Below, piece by piece: positions 52,799 to 61,311 of a stretch of DNA of 64,000 nt. The stretch spans positions 124,001 to 188,000 of the forward strand of contig NZ_JAAGPR010000003.1 of assembly GCF_017104965.1 (NCBI RefSeq), in the 5' to 3' direction. The number at the start of each line of letters is the position of its first letter. The first letter of the stretch is position 1. The notes beneath the pieces are model-generated. The model had not been told where the DNA came from. It made no database searches and saw only the letters and a program-made list of their open reading frames with translations. Origin of the DNA: Paraburkholderia sp. Ac-20340 (GTDB taxonomy: Bacteria; Pseudomonadota; Gammaproteobacteria; Burkholderiales; Burkholderiaceae). The position numbers were made by a program, and so were the translations under genes.

Positions 52799-53113
52799 GA
52801 CTCTCCCGTGCTTGCCGAAGGCGGAGGCTGCCGCCCATAAAAACGAATAACTGCGCGAATAACTGCGTTTAACCTGCTCTGAATTCGTTTACGGCAAACG
52901 TTTGAGAGACTTGAAATTGTTATATGGTATGAAGAAAAAATCGAAATGCATGGCGCAACAGTTACAAATGCCCCGCTGCAGCTTTCGAATTATTGACAAT
53001 GCGGCAGACGCCCGACGAATCGGGTCTGCGAACGCAATCAGGGAGGTAGCGCTGGATCGACATCACCACGTTGTATTCGCAACGGGATGATGTCGAAACG
53101 CTCTGGTGCGATG
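52799..53113. other. 315-bp gap between rbsR and the chemoreceptor gene
   Basis: Promoter region of the chemoreceptor gene, AT-rich around 52910-52945 (TATAAC-like -10 on the reverse strand), with the operator-like palindrome at 52894-52905. No ribokinase or other gene is present. Confidence 0.55.
52894..52905. promoter_or_regulatory. RbsR-like operator before the chemoreceptor gene
   Basis: GCAAACGTTTGA contains the perfect palindrome CAAACGTTTG and matches 11 of 12 bases of the operator before rbsB. It is 96 bp before the chemoreceptor ATG, just downstream of an AT-rich promoter-like stretch. Confidence 0.6.
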
Positions 53114-54190
53114 TCAGGCCGCGAGCGAGGCAGGCTCGGGTTCGGATTCCGGTTCGGCTTGCGATTCCTGCATGCCGCTCCACGGCGCGGTCGATTCGCG
53201 CGCCAGCAACTGCGGCGTCATGACGCGCCGGAGCACCTTCGCGTTATTGCTCTTCTCGCGATCGTTGTTGCCGATCCGCTCGATCAGCGTGAGCGCCGCC
53301 ATTTCACCCAGCGCACGCGCGGGCTGCCCGACGGTCGAGAGCGCGGGCCAGGTGAAATTCCCCAGTTCGATATCGTCGAAGCCGATGATCGAACAGTCGG
53401 CCGGCACGCGCAGGCCGCGCTCGGCCGCCGCGCGCAATGCGCCGATGCCCATCATGTCGTTGACCGCGAAAATCGCGCTGGGCCGCACGCTGTCGAACAG
53501 CTGCGCTGCCGCGCGATAACCGCCGGCGCCCGAAAAATCCGCTTCGACGATTGCGCCTGGCGCGATTTCGATACCGCGTTCGGCCATCGCGCGCAGGAAG
53601 CCGTGCACGCGCATCGCGCTCACCGCGGTCGTGACCGGGCCGGTGATACAGCCGATATTCGAGTGGCCGAGTTCGAGCAGATGGCGCGTGGCGAGCCACG
53701 CGCCGCGCTCGTGGTCGATCTGCACGAGATCGGCGTCGAGGCCTTCGATGTTGCGGTCCACCACCACGATCGGCTCGCGCGTGTCGCCCAGTGTCGCGGC
53801 CAGCACGGCGTCGTCGCCGGCCGAGGCCACGATCAGGCCGTCGATGCGCTTTTCCTGCAGCACGCGCAGATAGTTGCGCTGCTTGACGGGATCGTCATCG
53901 GAATTGCAGAAGAACACGCAGTAGCCCTTCTGCGCGCAGCCGTCTTCGACGCCGCGTGCGAGTTCCGCGAAATACGGATTCGTGCCGTTGGGCACGACGA
54001 GCCCGATGGTCGCCGTCGAGCGCGCCTTGAGCGAGCGCGCGACCGCCGAGGGCACGTAGTTGAGCTCGCGGATTGCCTGCTCGACCTTGGCCCTCACGTC
54101 CGCCGACACGGGCCGCGAATTGTTCACCACATGCGACACCGTCGTGAATGACACCCCCGCCACGGCGGCCACATCTTTGATCGTCGCCAT
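53114..54190 (-). CDS. rbsR: ribose operon repressor RbsR
   Basis: A 358-residue LacI/GalR regulator. N-terminal TIKDVAAVAGVSFTTVSHVVNNSRPVSADVRAKVEQAIRELNYVPSAVARSLK closely follows E. coli RbsR. The effector domain has NPYFAELARGVEDGC and RIDGLIVASAGDD. It ends with a Glu/Pro/Ser tail. Being last in the rbs set and flanked by CAAACGTTTG palindromes at rbsB and the chemoreceptor gene, it likely represses both in the absence of ribose. A 245-bp gap separates it from rbsC, so it may have its own promoter. Confidence 0.9.
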   Translation of the reverse strand: MATIKDVAAVAGVSFTTVSHVVNNSRPVSADVRAKVEQAIRELNYVPSAVARSLKARSTATIGLVVPNGTNPYFAELARGVEDGCAQKGYCVFFCNSDDDPVKQRNYLRVLQEKRIDGLIVASAGDDAVLAATLGDTREPIVVVDRNIEGLDADLVQIDHERGAWLATRHLLELGHSNIGCITGPVTTAVSAMRVHGFLRAMAERGIEIAPGAIVEADFSGAGGYRAAAQLFDSVRPSAIFAVNDMMGIGALRAAAERGLRVPADCSIIGFDDIELGNFTWPALSTVGQPARALGEMAALTLIERIGNNDREKSNNAKVLRRVMTPQLLARESTAPWSGMQESQAEPESEPEPASLAA

Positions 54191-54435
54191 TTTTCTGTTG
54201 CTCCTGCTTTGTGCTGCGCGTTTTCTACTGCTGCCGCCGTACTCCCGGCGATTGCTCCCGGCGCCTGCGCTGGTTTGCTGGTCTGCTACGCAGGCGCGCC
54301 CTCGTTACGTTCTTATTGCTGCGATGCGCGGGCTGCCCGGTCCGCAGCCTGCCTTGCTACCTGATGCATCGCTTGTTCTGCTTTTTTTGACTACCTGTAC
54401 GACTGACTGCGTGACTAACTGCTGAATCCTGTTGC

Positions 54436-55470
54436 TCACTTCCCGCCGCTGCGACTTCTGCTGCGCCGGTTACTGCGATACGTATCGAGCACCACCGCCA
54501 CCACGATCACCGCGCCGGTGATGATGCGCTTGGTCGGCTCGTTCGCGCCGATCTGCGCGAGTCCCGCCGCCAACACGGAAATGATCAATACGCCGAAAAA
54601 CGTGCTGATCACCGAACCTCGACCGCCCATCAGGCTGGTCCCGCCGATCACCACGGCCGCGATCACCTGCAGTTCGAGGCCGACGCCCGCGTTCGGATCG
54701 GCGGCTTCGAGACGCGACACCTGAAACAGCGCCGCGAGGCCCGACAAGGCGCCCATCAGCGCGAACACCAGAATCTTGTACGGCCGCGGATCGACGCCCG
54801 CGAGCCGCACCGCTTCCTCGTTGGTACCGATACCAATCAGATAGCGGCCGAACACCGTGCGCGTGAGCACCAGTTGCGCGATCACCATCACCGCGACGGC
54901 GATCAGAAACGCGGGCGAGATGCCAAACGCGATCGGATTCGAGAGGAAATCGAATGCATCGCCGATATACGCCGTGCGTGAATTCGTCATCTGGTACGCC
55001 AGACCGCGCGCCGCCTCCAGCACGCCGAGCGAGACGATGAACGACGGAATGCGCCAGCCCACCGTCACCGCGCCCGTGAGCATGCCGGTCGCGGCCGCAG
55101 CCAGCAGACCGAGCAGCGCCGACGGCAACGCGCCGAGGCCCCACTTCAGCGCCGCCACGCTCACCACCGACGCACCGAGCGCCAGCACCGACCCCACCGA
55201 CAGATCGATGCCTGCGATGATCAGCACGAAGGTCATCCCCACCGACATCACGACGAGATCGGGAATCTGGTTCGCGATCGTGCTGAACGTATCGTATGTC
55301 AGAAAGTGCGAACTCAGCAGCGAGAACAGGACGATCATCGCGACCAGCGCGAGCGCCAGCCCCAGATAATTCGACAAACCAAAGCGCGTGCCCGCAGGCT
55401 TGCCGCTCGCCGCCTGCGTGCCATCGTGACCCGACGGCGATGGTTGTTCGCGCAACGGTTGATTCGTCAT
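54436..55470 (-). CDS. rbsC: ribose ABC transporter permease RbsC
   Basis: A 344-residue inner-membrane protein with about ten helices. NQIPDLVVMSVGMTFVLIIAGIDLSVGSVLALGA is the RbsC signature, along with GTNEEAVRLAGVDP and VIGGTSLMGGRGSV. The start ATG 55470 overlaps the rbsA stop by 4 bp (ATGA), indicating coupling. The C-terminus is Arg/Ser-rich. Confidence 0.93.
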   Translation of the reverse strand: MTNQPLREQPSPSGHDGTQAASGKPAGTRFGLSNYLGLALALVAMIVLFSLLSSHFLTYDTFSTIANQIPDLVVMSVGMTFVLIIAGIDLSVGSVLALGASVVSVAALKWGLGALPSALLGLLAAAATGMLTGAVTVGWRIPSFIVSLGVLEAARGLAYQMTNSRTAYIGDAFDFLSNPIAFGISPAFLIAVAVMVIAQLVLTRTVFGRYLIGIGTNEEAVRLAGVDPRPYKILVFALMGALSGLAALFQVSRLEAADPNAGVGLELQVIAAVVIGGTSLMGGRGSVISTFFGVLIISVLAAGLAQIGANEPTKRIITGAVIVVAVVLDTYRSNRRSRSRSGGK

Positions 55471-57140
55471 GAAGCGCTTCCTCCTGGGCCCGTTCCAGAG
55501 CCATCCGTTTCCACTTCGGGCAGATCGGCGGCATCGGCCAGCATGGCGTCCTCGGCGCGATAGCCCGCGAACGCCGCGCCCAGCAGCGCGTCCTGAGTCC
55601 ACTCGCCGCGCGCGAACACGGCCGTCATCTTTCCCGCCGACATCACGCCGATGCGGTCGCAGATCAGCATCAGTTCGCGCAGATCGCTCGACACCACCAC
55701 GAGCGCGCGGCCTTCGCGCGCCAGTGCGCCCATCAGCGCGTAGATGTCGAACTTCGCACCGACGTCGATACCGCGCGTCGGTTCGTCGAACAGCAGCACG
55801 CGCACATCGCTCGACGCGCGCCGCGCGAGCCAGCGGCCAATCACCACTTTCTGCTGGTTGCCGCCCGACAGTTCGCCCACCGCCTGCCCCGGTCCTGCCG
55901 TGCGAATGCGCATTGCATCGATCTGCGTCGCGGCCATGGCGTTTTCGCGCGCCGCGTCCACCACGCCGTAGCGCGACACCGCGCCCACATTGCCGAGCGA
56001 GACATTCGCGGCGATTGGTTGCGGCAGCAACAATCCTTCGCCCTTGCGGTCCTCGGTGATCAGCGCGATGCCTTCTCGCACCGCATCGACCGGCGAATCG
56101 ATCCGCACCGGCACCGGCGTCTTGCCCGGCGCGGGCGCGAGCGCGACCGTGCCGCGATCCTTCGCATCGGCGCCGTAAATCAGGCGCATCAACTCCGTGC
56201 GTCCCGCGCCAATCAGGCCCGAGACGCCAAAAATCTCGCCCGCGCGCACGTCGAACGACACGTCGCGCACGGCATTCGCACGCGCCAGGCCGTCGACCTT
56301 CAACAAGGTCGCGCCGATGTTGCGCTCGCCCAGATCGATGCGCTCGCCCAGTTCGCGGCCCACCATCAACGCGACGATGCGATCGGGCGTGAGGTTCGCC
56401 ATCGCGTCCTCGCGCACCAGCCGGCCGTCGCGCAGCACGGCCACGCGCTGCGCGATGCGCTCCAGCTCTTCGAGCCGGTGCGAGATGTAGACCAGCGCCA
56501 CGCCGCGCGCCTTGAGCCGTGCGATCTGCTCGAACAGCAATTCGACTTCGCGGCCCGTGAGCATCGCGGTCGGCTCGTCGAGGATCAGCACACGCAGCGG
56601 CGCGCCCTCGGTGCCGATCAGATTGCGCGCGATCTCAACCAGTTGCTGATGGCCGATACCCAGTTCGCCCACCAGCGTATCGGGATCGATCGCTTCGAGG
56701 CCGACCTGCGCCATCGCCGCGCGCGCGTCCTCGCGCAGGCGCGCGCGATCGATCCAGCCCGCCCAGCCGAACGCTTTCGCGCGCGGCAGACGGTCGAGGA
56801 ACAGGTTCTCGGCGACCGACAGGGTCGGCAGGAGGTTGAGTTCCTGCATCACCATGCGCACGCCGAGCGCTTCGGCTTCCTTGCGGCTGGCCGGTGCGTA
56901 GGCCGCGCCCATCAGCGTCATGCTGCCGGCGCTCGACGTAGTCAGGCCGCCCACGATCTTCGAGAGCGTGCTCTTGCCCGCGCCGTTCTCGCCCGTCAGC
57001 GCAAGCACCTCGCCTGCGCGCAGCGCGAGGCTGACGTCGGCGAGCACCGGCTGCTCGTAGGTCTTGCCGACGCCAGTCACCGTCAGCACCACGCCGTCGG
57101 CGGGTGCGGGGGACTGTGCATCGGGGGCCATTGCTTCCAT
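55467..57140 (-). CDS. rbsA: ribose ABC transporter ATPase RbsA
   Basis: A 557-residue protein with two fused ABC domains. The first has an intact Walker A (GENGAGKST, about residues 53-61) and DEPTAMLT. The second has the degenerate loop GLIGAGRTE and signature LSGGNQQKVVIGRWL, as in RbsA/AraG proteins. AGGA lies 5 nt before ATG 57140; an ATG at 57131 is also possible, and the longer frame to 57344 crosses a hairpin. It energises RbsC. Confidence 0.93.
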   Translation of the reverse strand: MEAMAPDAQSPAPADGVVLTVTGVGKTYEQPVLADVSLALRAGEVLALTGENGAGKSTLSKIVGGLTTSSAGSMTLMGAAYAPASRKEAEALGVRMVMQELNLLPTLSVAENLFLDRLPRAKAFGWAGWIDRARLREDARAAMAQVGLEAIDPDTLVGELGIGHQQLVEIARNLIGTEGAPLRVLILDEPTAMLTGREVELLFEQIARLKARGVALVYISHRLEELERIAQRVAVLRDGRLVREDAMANLTPDRIVALMVGRELGERIDLGERNIGATLLKVDGLARANAVRDVSFDVRAGEIFGVSGLIGAGRTELMRLIYGADAKDRGTVALAPAPGKTPVPVRIDSPVDAVREGIALITEDRKGEGLLLPQPIAANVSLGNVGAVSRYGVVDAARENAMAATQIDAMRIRTAGPGQAVGELSGGNQQKVVIGRWLARRASSDVRVLLFDEPTRGIDVGAKFDIYALMGALAREGRALVVVSSDLRELMLICDRIGVMSAGKMTAVFARGEWTQDALLGAAFAGYRAEDAMLADAADLPEVETDGSGTGPGGSAS

Positions 57141-57533
57141 CACGATCCTGTAGTCGCTGCCTCGAACGCTGCCTGCCATGGCGAATCGATTGCCCTGGGC
57201 ACCGCGTACGATCCGCACAAAAAGGGCGCGGCCGGCGCGCGGTACGCGCTGGCCCGCCCTCTCCACAAGCTGGCGGCCGCCGGTTGGGCGGCACGCCGGG
57301 AATACGCTTCCGGTAGCGCGTCGGCACATGCGACGATCACGCAACCATCACGCTACGATTAACGGCGGCGCACAGCTTTTCTTGAGCGGTTTATTACACT
57401 TGCGCTACCGCGCCCGGCCAGCCGACCGGACTGCAACGGGAAACCGCCCCGGACGATGCACGCAGAAAATTCGGCATGCATATTTTGTGCCGCCCGAGGC
57501 GTGGCTTGGGGCTAAAAGCGGCCGAAAGCGCCC
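57141..57533. other. 393-bp gap between rbsB and rbsA
   Basis: Unusually long for an ABC operon. It holds a leftward terminator-like hairpin (57219-57260) and no gene. It probably serves to attenuate rbsAC relative to rbsB. Confidence 0.55.
57219..57260 (-). terminator. terminator-like hairpin between rbsB and rbsA
   Basis: Reading leftward, a GC stem of about 14 pairs (GGGCG/CGCCC outer, GGCC and GCGCG/CGCGC inner, one bulge and one mismatch) runs into five U (A-run 57219-57223). Confidence 0.65.
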
Positions 57534-58499
57534 TTACTTGGTGACGAGCACGACCGGCGTTTCGACCACGCCCGACAGCTCGGCCTGCTTCTTGTGATCC
57601 TTGATCGCCTTGAGCGCCGTATCGATACCGAACACGGCCTGCTTTGCCGCGTATTGATCGGCGGTGGCGAGTACGCGGCCGTCCTTGAGCATCGGCTTGA
57701 TGGCGTCGATATTGTCGTAGCCCACGACGTAGACCTTGCCCTGCTTGCCCGCCGCGCGCACGGCCGACACGGCGCCGATCGCCATGTTGTCGTTGCCGCA
57801 CAGCAGCGCCTTCAGGTCGGGATATTCGTTGAGCATCGCCGAGGCCACCGCGTTGCCTTTGTCGATTTCCCACTCGCCCGACTGCGTGGAGACGATCTTC
57901 GCGCCGAGCGCGTCCATAGCGTCCTTGAAGCCGGCCGTGCGCTGCTGCGCGTTGGTGGTGGTCGACACGCCTTCGACGATACCGACCTGGTCACCAGCCT
58001 TGAGCTTCTTCGCCAGATAGTCGCCGACCAGACGCGCGCCCTTCTTGTTGTCCGGGCCCACGAACGGCACGTTCAGGTTCTTCGACTTGAGCACATCCGG
58101 GTCAAGCCGGTTGTCGATATTGACGACGATGATGCCCGCATCCACGGCCTTCTTGACGACCGGCACGAGCGCCTTGGAGTCGGCGGGCGCGAGCACGATG
58201 GCGTCGGCCTTGGCAACGATCATCTGCTCGACGATCTGGATCTGCGCGGCCGTATCGGTCTCGTTCTTGATGCCGTTGGTGACGAGATCGAATTCGCCCG
58301 AATTGTGCTTCTGATAGTCCTTCGCGCCGGTCTCCATGGTGAGGAAGAACTCGTTGGCGAGCGACTTCATGACAAGTGCAACTTTCGGCTTGTGGCCGGC
58401 GGCCTGGGCGTGTGCGGAAAGCGGCACACCGGCCGTGACGGCGACCGTCACGAGTGCAGCAGCAGTACAAAGAACGCGACGGCGAATGCGGGAGTTCAT
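57534..58499 (-). CDS. rbsB: ribose-binding protein RbsB
   Basis: A 321-residue periplasmic binding protein. Signal peptide ends near AHAQA (residue 32). PKVALVMKSLANEFFLTMETGAKDYQK, DNRLDPDVLKS, GDQVGIVEGVSTTTNAQQRTAGF and LLCGNDNMAIGA match RbsB. It feeds RbsAC and, by homology, may present ribose to a Trg-type chemoreceptor. First gene of the rbs set, with the palindrome GCAAACGTTTGC 51 bp upstream. Confidence 0.93.
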   Translation of the reverse strand: MNSRIRRRVLCTAAALVTVAVTAGVPLSAHAQAAGHKPKVALVMKSLANEFFLTMETGAKDYQKHNSGEFDLVTNGIKNETDTAAQIQIVEQMIVAKADAIVLAPADSKALVPVVKKAVDAGIIVVNIDNRLDPDVLKSKNLNVPFVGPDNKKGARLVGDYLAKKLKAGDQVGIVEGVSTTTNAQQRTAGFKDAMDALGAKIVSTQSGEWEIDKGNAVASAMLNEYPDLKALLCGNDNMAIGAVSAVRAAGKQGKVYVVGYDNIDAIKPMLKDGRVLATADQYAAKQAVFGIDTALKAIKDHKKQAELSGVVETPVVLVTK

Positions 58500-58550
58500 C
58501 CTGGTAGTCTCCGGTTGTCTGGCCCGGCTGGGCCGTATTTCTGTTTATAC

Positions 58551-58562
58551 GCAAACGTTTGC
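58551..58562. promoter_or_regulatory. RbsR operator before rbsB
   Basis: The perfect 12-bp palindrome GCAAACGTTTGC has the central CG and arm length of LacI-family sites and lies 51 bp before the rbsB ATG. Confidence 0.75.
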
Positions 58563-58638
58563 AGGCGACCCATTCTGTGGGTTCGCGGCGCGCGGGTCAA
58601 TGCTGCTGCACCGCAACGAGCGATGCAGCCAAACCCGC

Positions 58639-59616
58639 TTAAAGCCAGCCGCCGCGGCGGAACAGGATGTACAGCACCACGTCGATGGCCGCCATCACGG
58701 CGAGGCAAACCTCGTAACCGTACTTGAAATGTAGCTCAGGGATATGTTCGAAGTTCATCCCGTAGATACCCGCAATCATGGTCGGGACGGCGAACAATGC
58801 CGCAAACGAGCCAAGCCGCTTGGTCACCTCGTTCTCGGCCAGCGAGATCATGCCGAGATTCACCTGGATCGCCGTGACGATCATTTCGCGGCGCGCGTCG
58901 ATCATGTTGGAGATGCGCACGAGATGATCGTAGACGTCGCGATAGTACGCCTGCATGCCCAGACACACCTGCGGAATGCGCCCGCCCACCAGTTTGCCCA
59001 CGGCATCGACGAGCGGCGTGATGTGATGCTGAAGGATCACGAGGCGGCGTTTGAGCGAGTACAGATCCTCGATGATGGCGCGCGACTGCCCGAGCGTGTG
59101 TTTCTCGAAGATGCGGTCTTCCAGCTCCTCGATCTCGCTGGAGAGCGTTTCGAGCACCGGCGCGTAGCGGTCGACCACGCTGTCCATCAGCGCGTAGAGC
59201 ACGAAGCCCGAGCCTTCCTTGAGCAGATCCGGCTCGCGCTCGCAGCGCGCGCGCACGTCCTGGAAACCCTGCACCGCGCGATGGCGCACGGAGAGCACGA
59301 AGTTCGGCCCGGCGAACACGTTGACCTGACCGGTGATGATTTCGCCTTCGCCGTCGATCTCGATCGTGTGGAACACCGCGAACAACGTGTTGCCGTATTC
59401 CTCGATCTTGGGGCGCTGGTTGCCGTTCATCACGTCTTCGATGGCGAGCGCGTGCAGGCCGAATTCTTCCTTCATCGCGGCCATTTCGCCGGCGTCGGGG
59501 TCCTTGAGCGCGACCCAGACAAAGCACTCGGGCTTTTGCAGATAGTCGCTGATGGCCTCGACGTCGATATCGGCCAGTTTCTTGCCGCCCTGATACGCGG
59601 CGCAATTGATAAGCAT
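58639..59616 (-). CDS. corA: CorA-family magnesium/cobalt transporter
   Basis: A 325-residue channel. It has a long acidic cytosolic domain with the stalk helix (ISNMIDARREMIVTAIQVNLGMISLAENEVTKRLGS), then two membrane helices. The selectivity motif is YGMNFEHIPEL near residue 285. ATG 59616 is preferred; upstream in-frame sequence of 68 codons is not like CorA. Stands alone downstream of the lipoprotein gene on the same strand. Confidence 0.93.
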   Translation of the reverse strand: MLINCAAYQGGKKLADIDVEAISDYLQKPECFVWVALKDPDAGEMAAMKEEFGLHALAIEDVMNGNQRPKIEEYGNTLFAVFHTIEIDGEGEIITGQVNVFAGPNFVLSVRHRAVQGFQDVRARCEREPDLLKEGSGFVLYALMDSVVDRYAPVLETLSSEIEELEDRIFEKHTLGQSRAIIEDLYSLKRRLVILQHHITPLVDAVGKLVGGRIPQVCLGMQAYYRDVYDHLVRISNMIDARREMIVTAIQVNLGMISLAENEVTKRLGSFAALFAVPTMIAGIYGMNFEHIPELHFKYGYEVCLAVMAAIDVVLYILFRRGGWL

Positions 59617-59855
59617 GTTCGGGTTCGTCCCGGCGGCGCGCACGCATAAAGCCGCGCCGCCTGTCCTCAAATTGTTACGGGATACGGTAAAGCGCTTGCC
59701 AGTGTAAGCGTTGCATCGACCATCGCGCGCGGCGCCAGTTCCGCAAAGCGCGTAGCAAGCGCGGTGCCAGGGTGCCTGCGGGCGTTTGATGAAAGCGAGG
59801 TGAAAGTCTGCGGCGCGCAAACCGCCATCGGTTCATGCGCGGCGGCGGGCAGCAT

Positions 59856-60323
59856 TCACTGCGCCACGCGCCGGATGCCGATCCGATGATCCTTGTCGAA
59901 CGTTACACTCGCGCGATTCGTGTAGCGCGGATCGACCATGAAGCGCAGCTCGACCACTGGATCGAACTGCGTCGTCACGCCGATGCGGTGGACGCCCGGC
60001 TTCAGGTAAAAAGTGACGTGCTCGCCGTCCATGAGATCGGTGACTTCTTCGCCATCGATATAGACGGGCGCATCGCGAAATTTGACGACGACGTTGCGCG
60101 TGCGCTCGCGCCGCACGTCCACGGCAACGAGGCCTTCGCCCGGCTCGGTGTAGCCCGGTTTGTCGATACGCGCCTGCGGCACCGGCTTGAAGGGCATGGC
60201 GGGCGCGGCTTCTTCGGCGCAGCCGCCGAGCGCCAGCGTCAGCATCAGCGCGGATGCCGCGGCCAGCGCCACGGCAGCGGTATTCCACGAACGGTGACGC
60301 TCTCTGCATACGCGCAATGGCAT
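59856..60323 (-). CDS. unknown lipoprotein
   Basis: A 155-residue predicted lipoprotein: a basic N-terminus, hydrophobic core, then LGGC with Cys35. The mature domain is all-beta in look (VVVKFRDAPVYIDGEEVTDLMDGEHVTFYLKPGVHRIGVTTQF), similar to PEGA-like sheets that display short extensions on the cell surface. Family not certain and function unknown. It is divergent from the orphan cydX. Confidence 0.7.
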   Translation of the reverse strand: MPLRVCRERHRSWNTAAVALAAASALMLTLALGGCAEEAAPAMPFKPVPQARIDKPGYTEPGEGLVAVDVRRERTRNVVVKFRDAPVYIDGEEVTDLMDGEHVTFYLKPGVHRIGVTTQFDPVVELRFMVDPRYTNRASVTFDKDHRIGIRRVAQ

Positions 60324-60565
60324 GGGCGTAGTCCCCTGGTGTCTATCGGCGTTTATCGGCTTTATCGATTTTTACTGCCGGCCTGCGAGCGCCCATCATA
60401 TACGCACTGGGCCAGGCTGCTGCGTCGGGCGGCGCACCGTCGGGCGGCACTTGTTCCGGGCACGCTGACGGCAATGGTATATGCTGCGGGAATTGGCGCG
60501 CGATCGCGCGATTTCGGTCGATGAACGAATCGGCTCACCCCGTCAATCCCCGGAGGACGCAGACT

Positions 60566-60709
60566 ATGTGGTACTTCACGTGGATACTCGGCATCGGCGT
60601 GGCGCTTGGCTTTGGCATCATCAACGTGATGTGGCTGGACGCCAACGGCAAGCTGCTCAATGGCGACGCCGCCGCACCGCCCGGCGAGGCATCGGACCGG
60701 TCTGCGTGA
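60566..60709 (+). CDS. cydX: CydX/YbgT-like small subunit of cytochrome bd oxidase (orphan)
   Basis: A 47-residue single-helix membrane protein beginning MWYFTWILGIGVALGFGIIN, matching the MWYF-x-WILG start of CydX, which stabilises haem in cytochrome bd. GGAGG stands 9 nt before ATG 60566. Unlike typical cases, no cydA or cydB is present in the window, and the upstream gene is on the other strand. The C-terminal 20 residues are Ala/Gly/Asp-rich. Its stop overlaps the next start (GTGA). Confidence 0.8.
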   Translation: MWYFTWILGIGVALGFGIINVMWLDANGKLLNGDAAAPPGEASDRSA

Positions 60710-61290
60710 CACGGCTGGTTTTCTTCTGCGGCCACGCGGGCACCGGCAAGACCTCGCTCGCCAAACGTCTGATCGCCCCGCTCGCCCGCGCGACGGGCGA
60801 ACCCTTCTGCCTGCTCGACAAGGACACGCTCTACGGGCGCACCAGTGCGGCGACGCTGGCCGCGCTCGGGCAAGATCCGCACGACCGCGACAGTCCGCTC
60901 TTTCTCCACCATCTGCGCGACCCGGAATATCAGGGCGTGCTCGATACTGCGCGCGAAAATCTGGCGCTGGGCGTGAGCGTGCTGGTGGTCGGGCCGCTCT
61001 CGCGCGAAGTGCGCGAGCGGCGTTTGCTCGATCGAAGCTGGCTGGGCGTGACTGACGACGTGGCGCTCGCCGCCGTCTGGGTCCATGCCGATGAAGCGAC
61101 GGCGCACCGGCGCATCGTGGCGCGCGCGCATCCCGACGATGCCTGGAAACTCGCGCATTGGGACGAATATCGTCAGCGGCGTTTCGAACCGGAAGGCGCG
61201 CAACGCGACGATCTGATCGTGTTCGATACGACCGCGCCCACCCCAGCCGATTACGACGCCTTGCTCGATCGGCTGGTGCGGGCGGGTTGA
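60706..61290 (+). CDS. P-loop kinase-like ATPase
   Basis: A 194-residue P-loop protein. GTG 60706 overlaps the cydX stop by 4 bp. It opens RLVFFCGHAGTGKTSLAKRL with Walker A GHAGTGKTS and has an internal LLDKDTLYGRT segment and VLVVGPLSREVRERRL, similar to small zeta/AAA_33-type or shikimate/gluconate-kinase-like proteins. The substrate is unknown; no known link to cytochrome bd, though coupling to cydX is striking. It is convergent with the saccharopine dehydrogenase-like gene. Confidence 0.8.
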   Translation: MTRLVFFCGHAGTGKTSLAKRLIAPLARATGEPFCLLDKDTLYGRTSAATLAALGQDPHDRDSPLFLHHLRDPEYQGVLDTARENLALGVSVLVVGPLSREVRERRLLDRSWLGVTDDVALAAVWVHADEATAHRRIVARAHPDDAWKLAHWDEYRQRRFEPEGAQRDDLIVFDTTAPTPADYDALLDRLVRAG

Positions 61291-61311
61291 GTCGATCGCG
61301 AGCGGAGCGCT

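Noticed and set aside
50936..52840. A 634-codon plus-strand frame opposite the chemoreceptor gene
   Set aside because: Arg-rich shadow; the reverse strand carries an intact chemoreceptor with terminator and operator.
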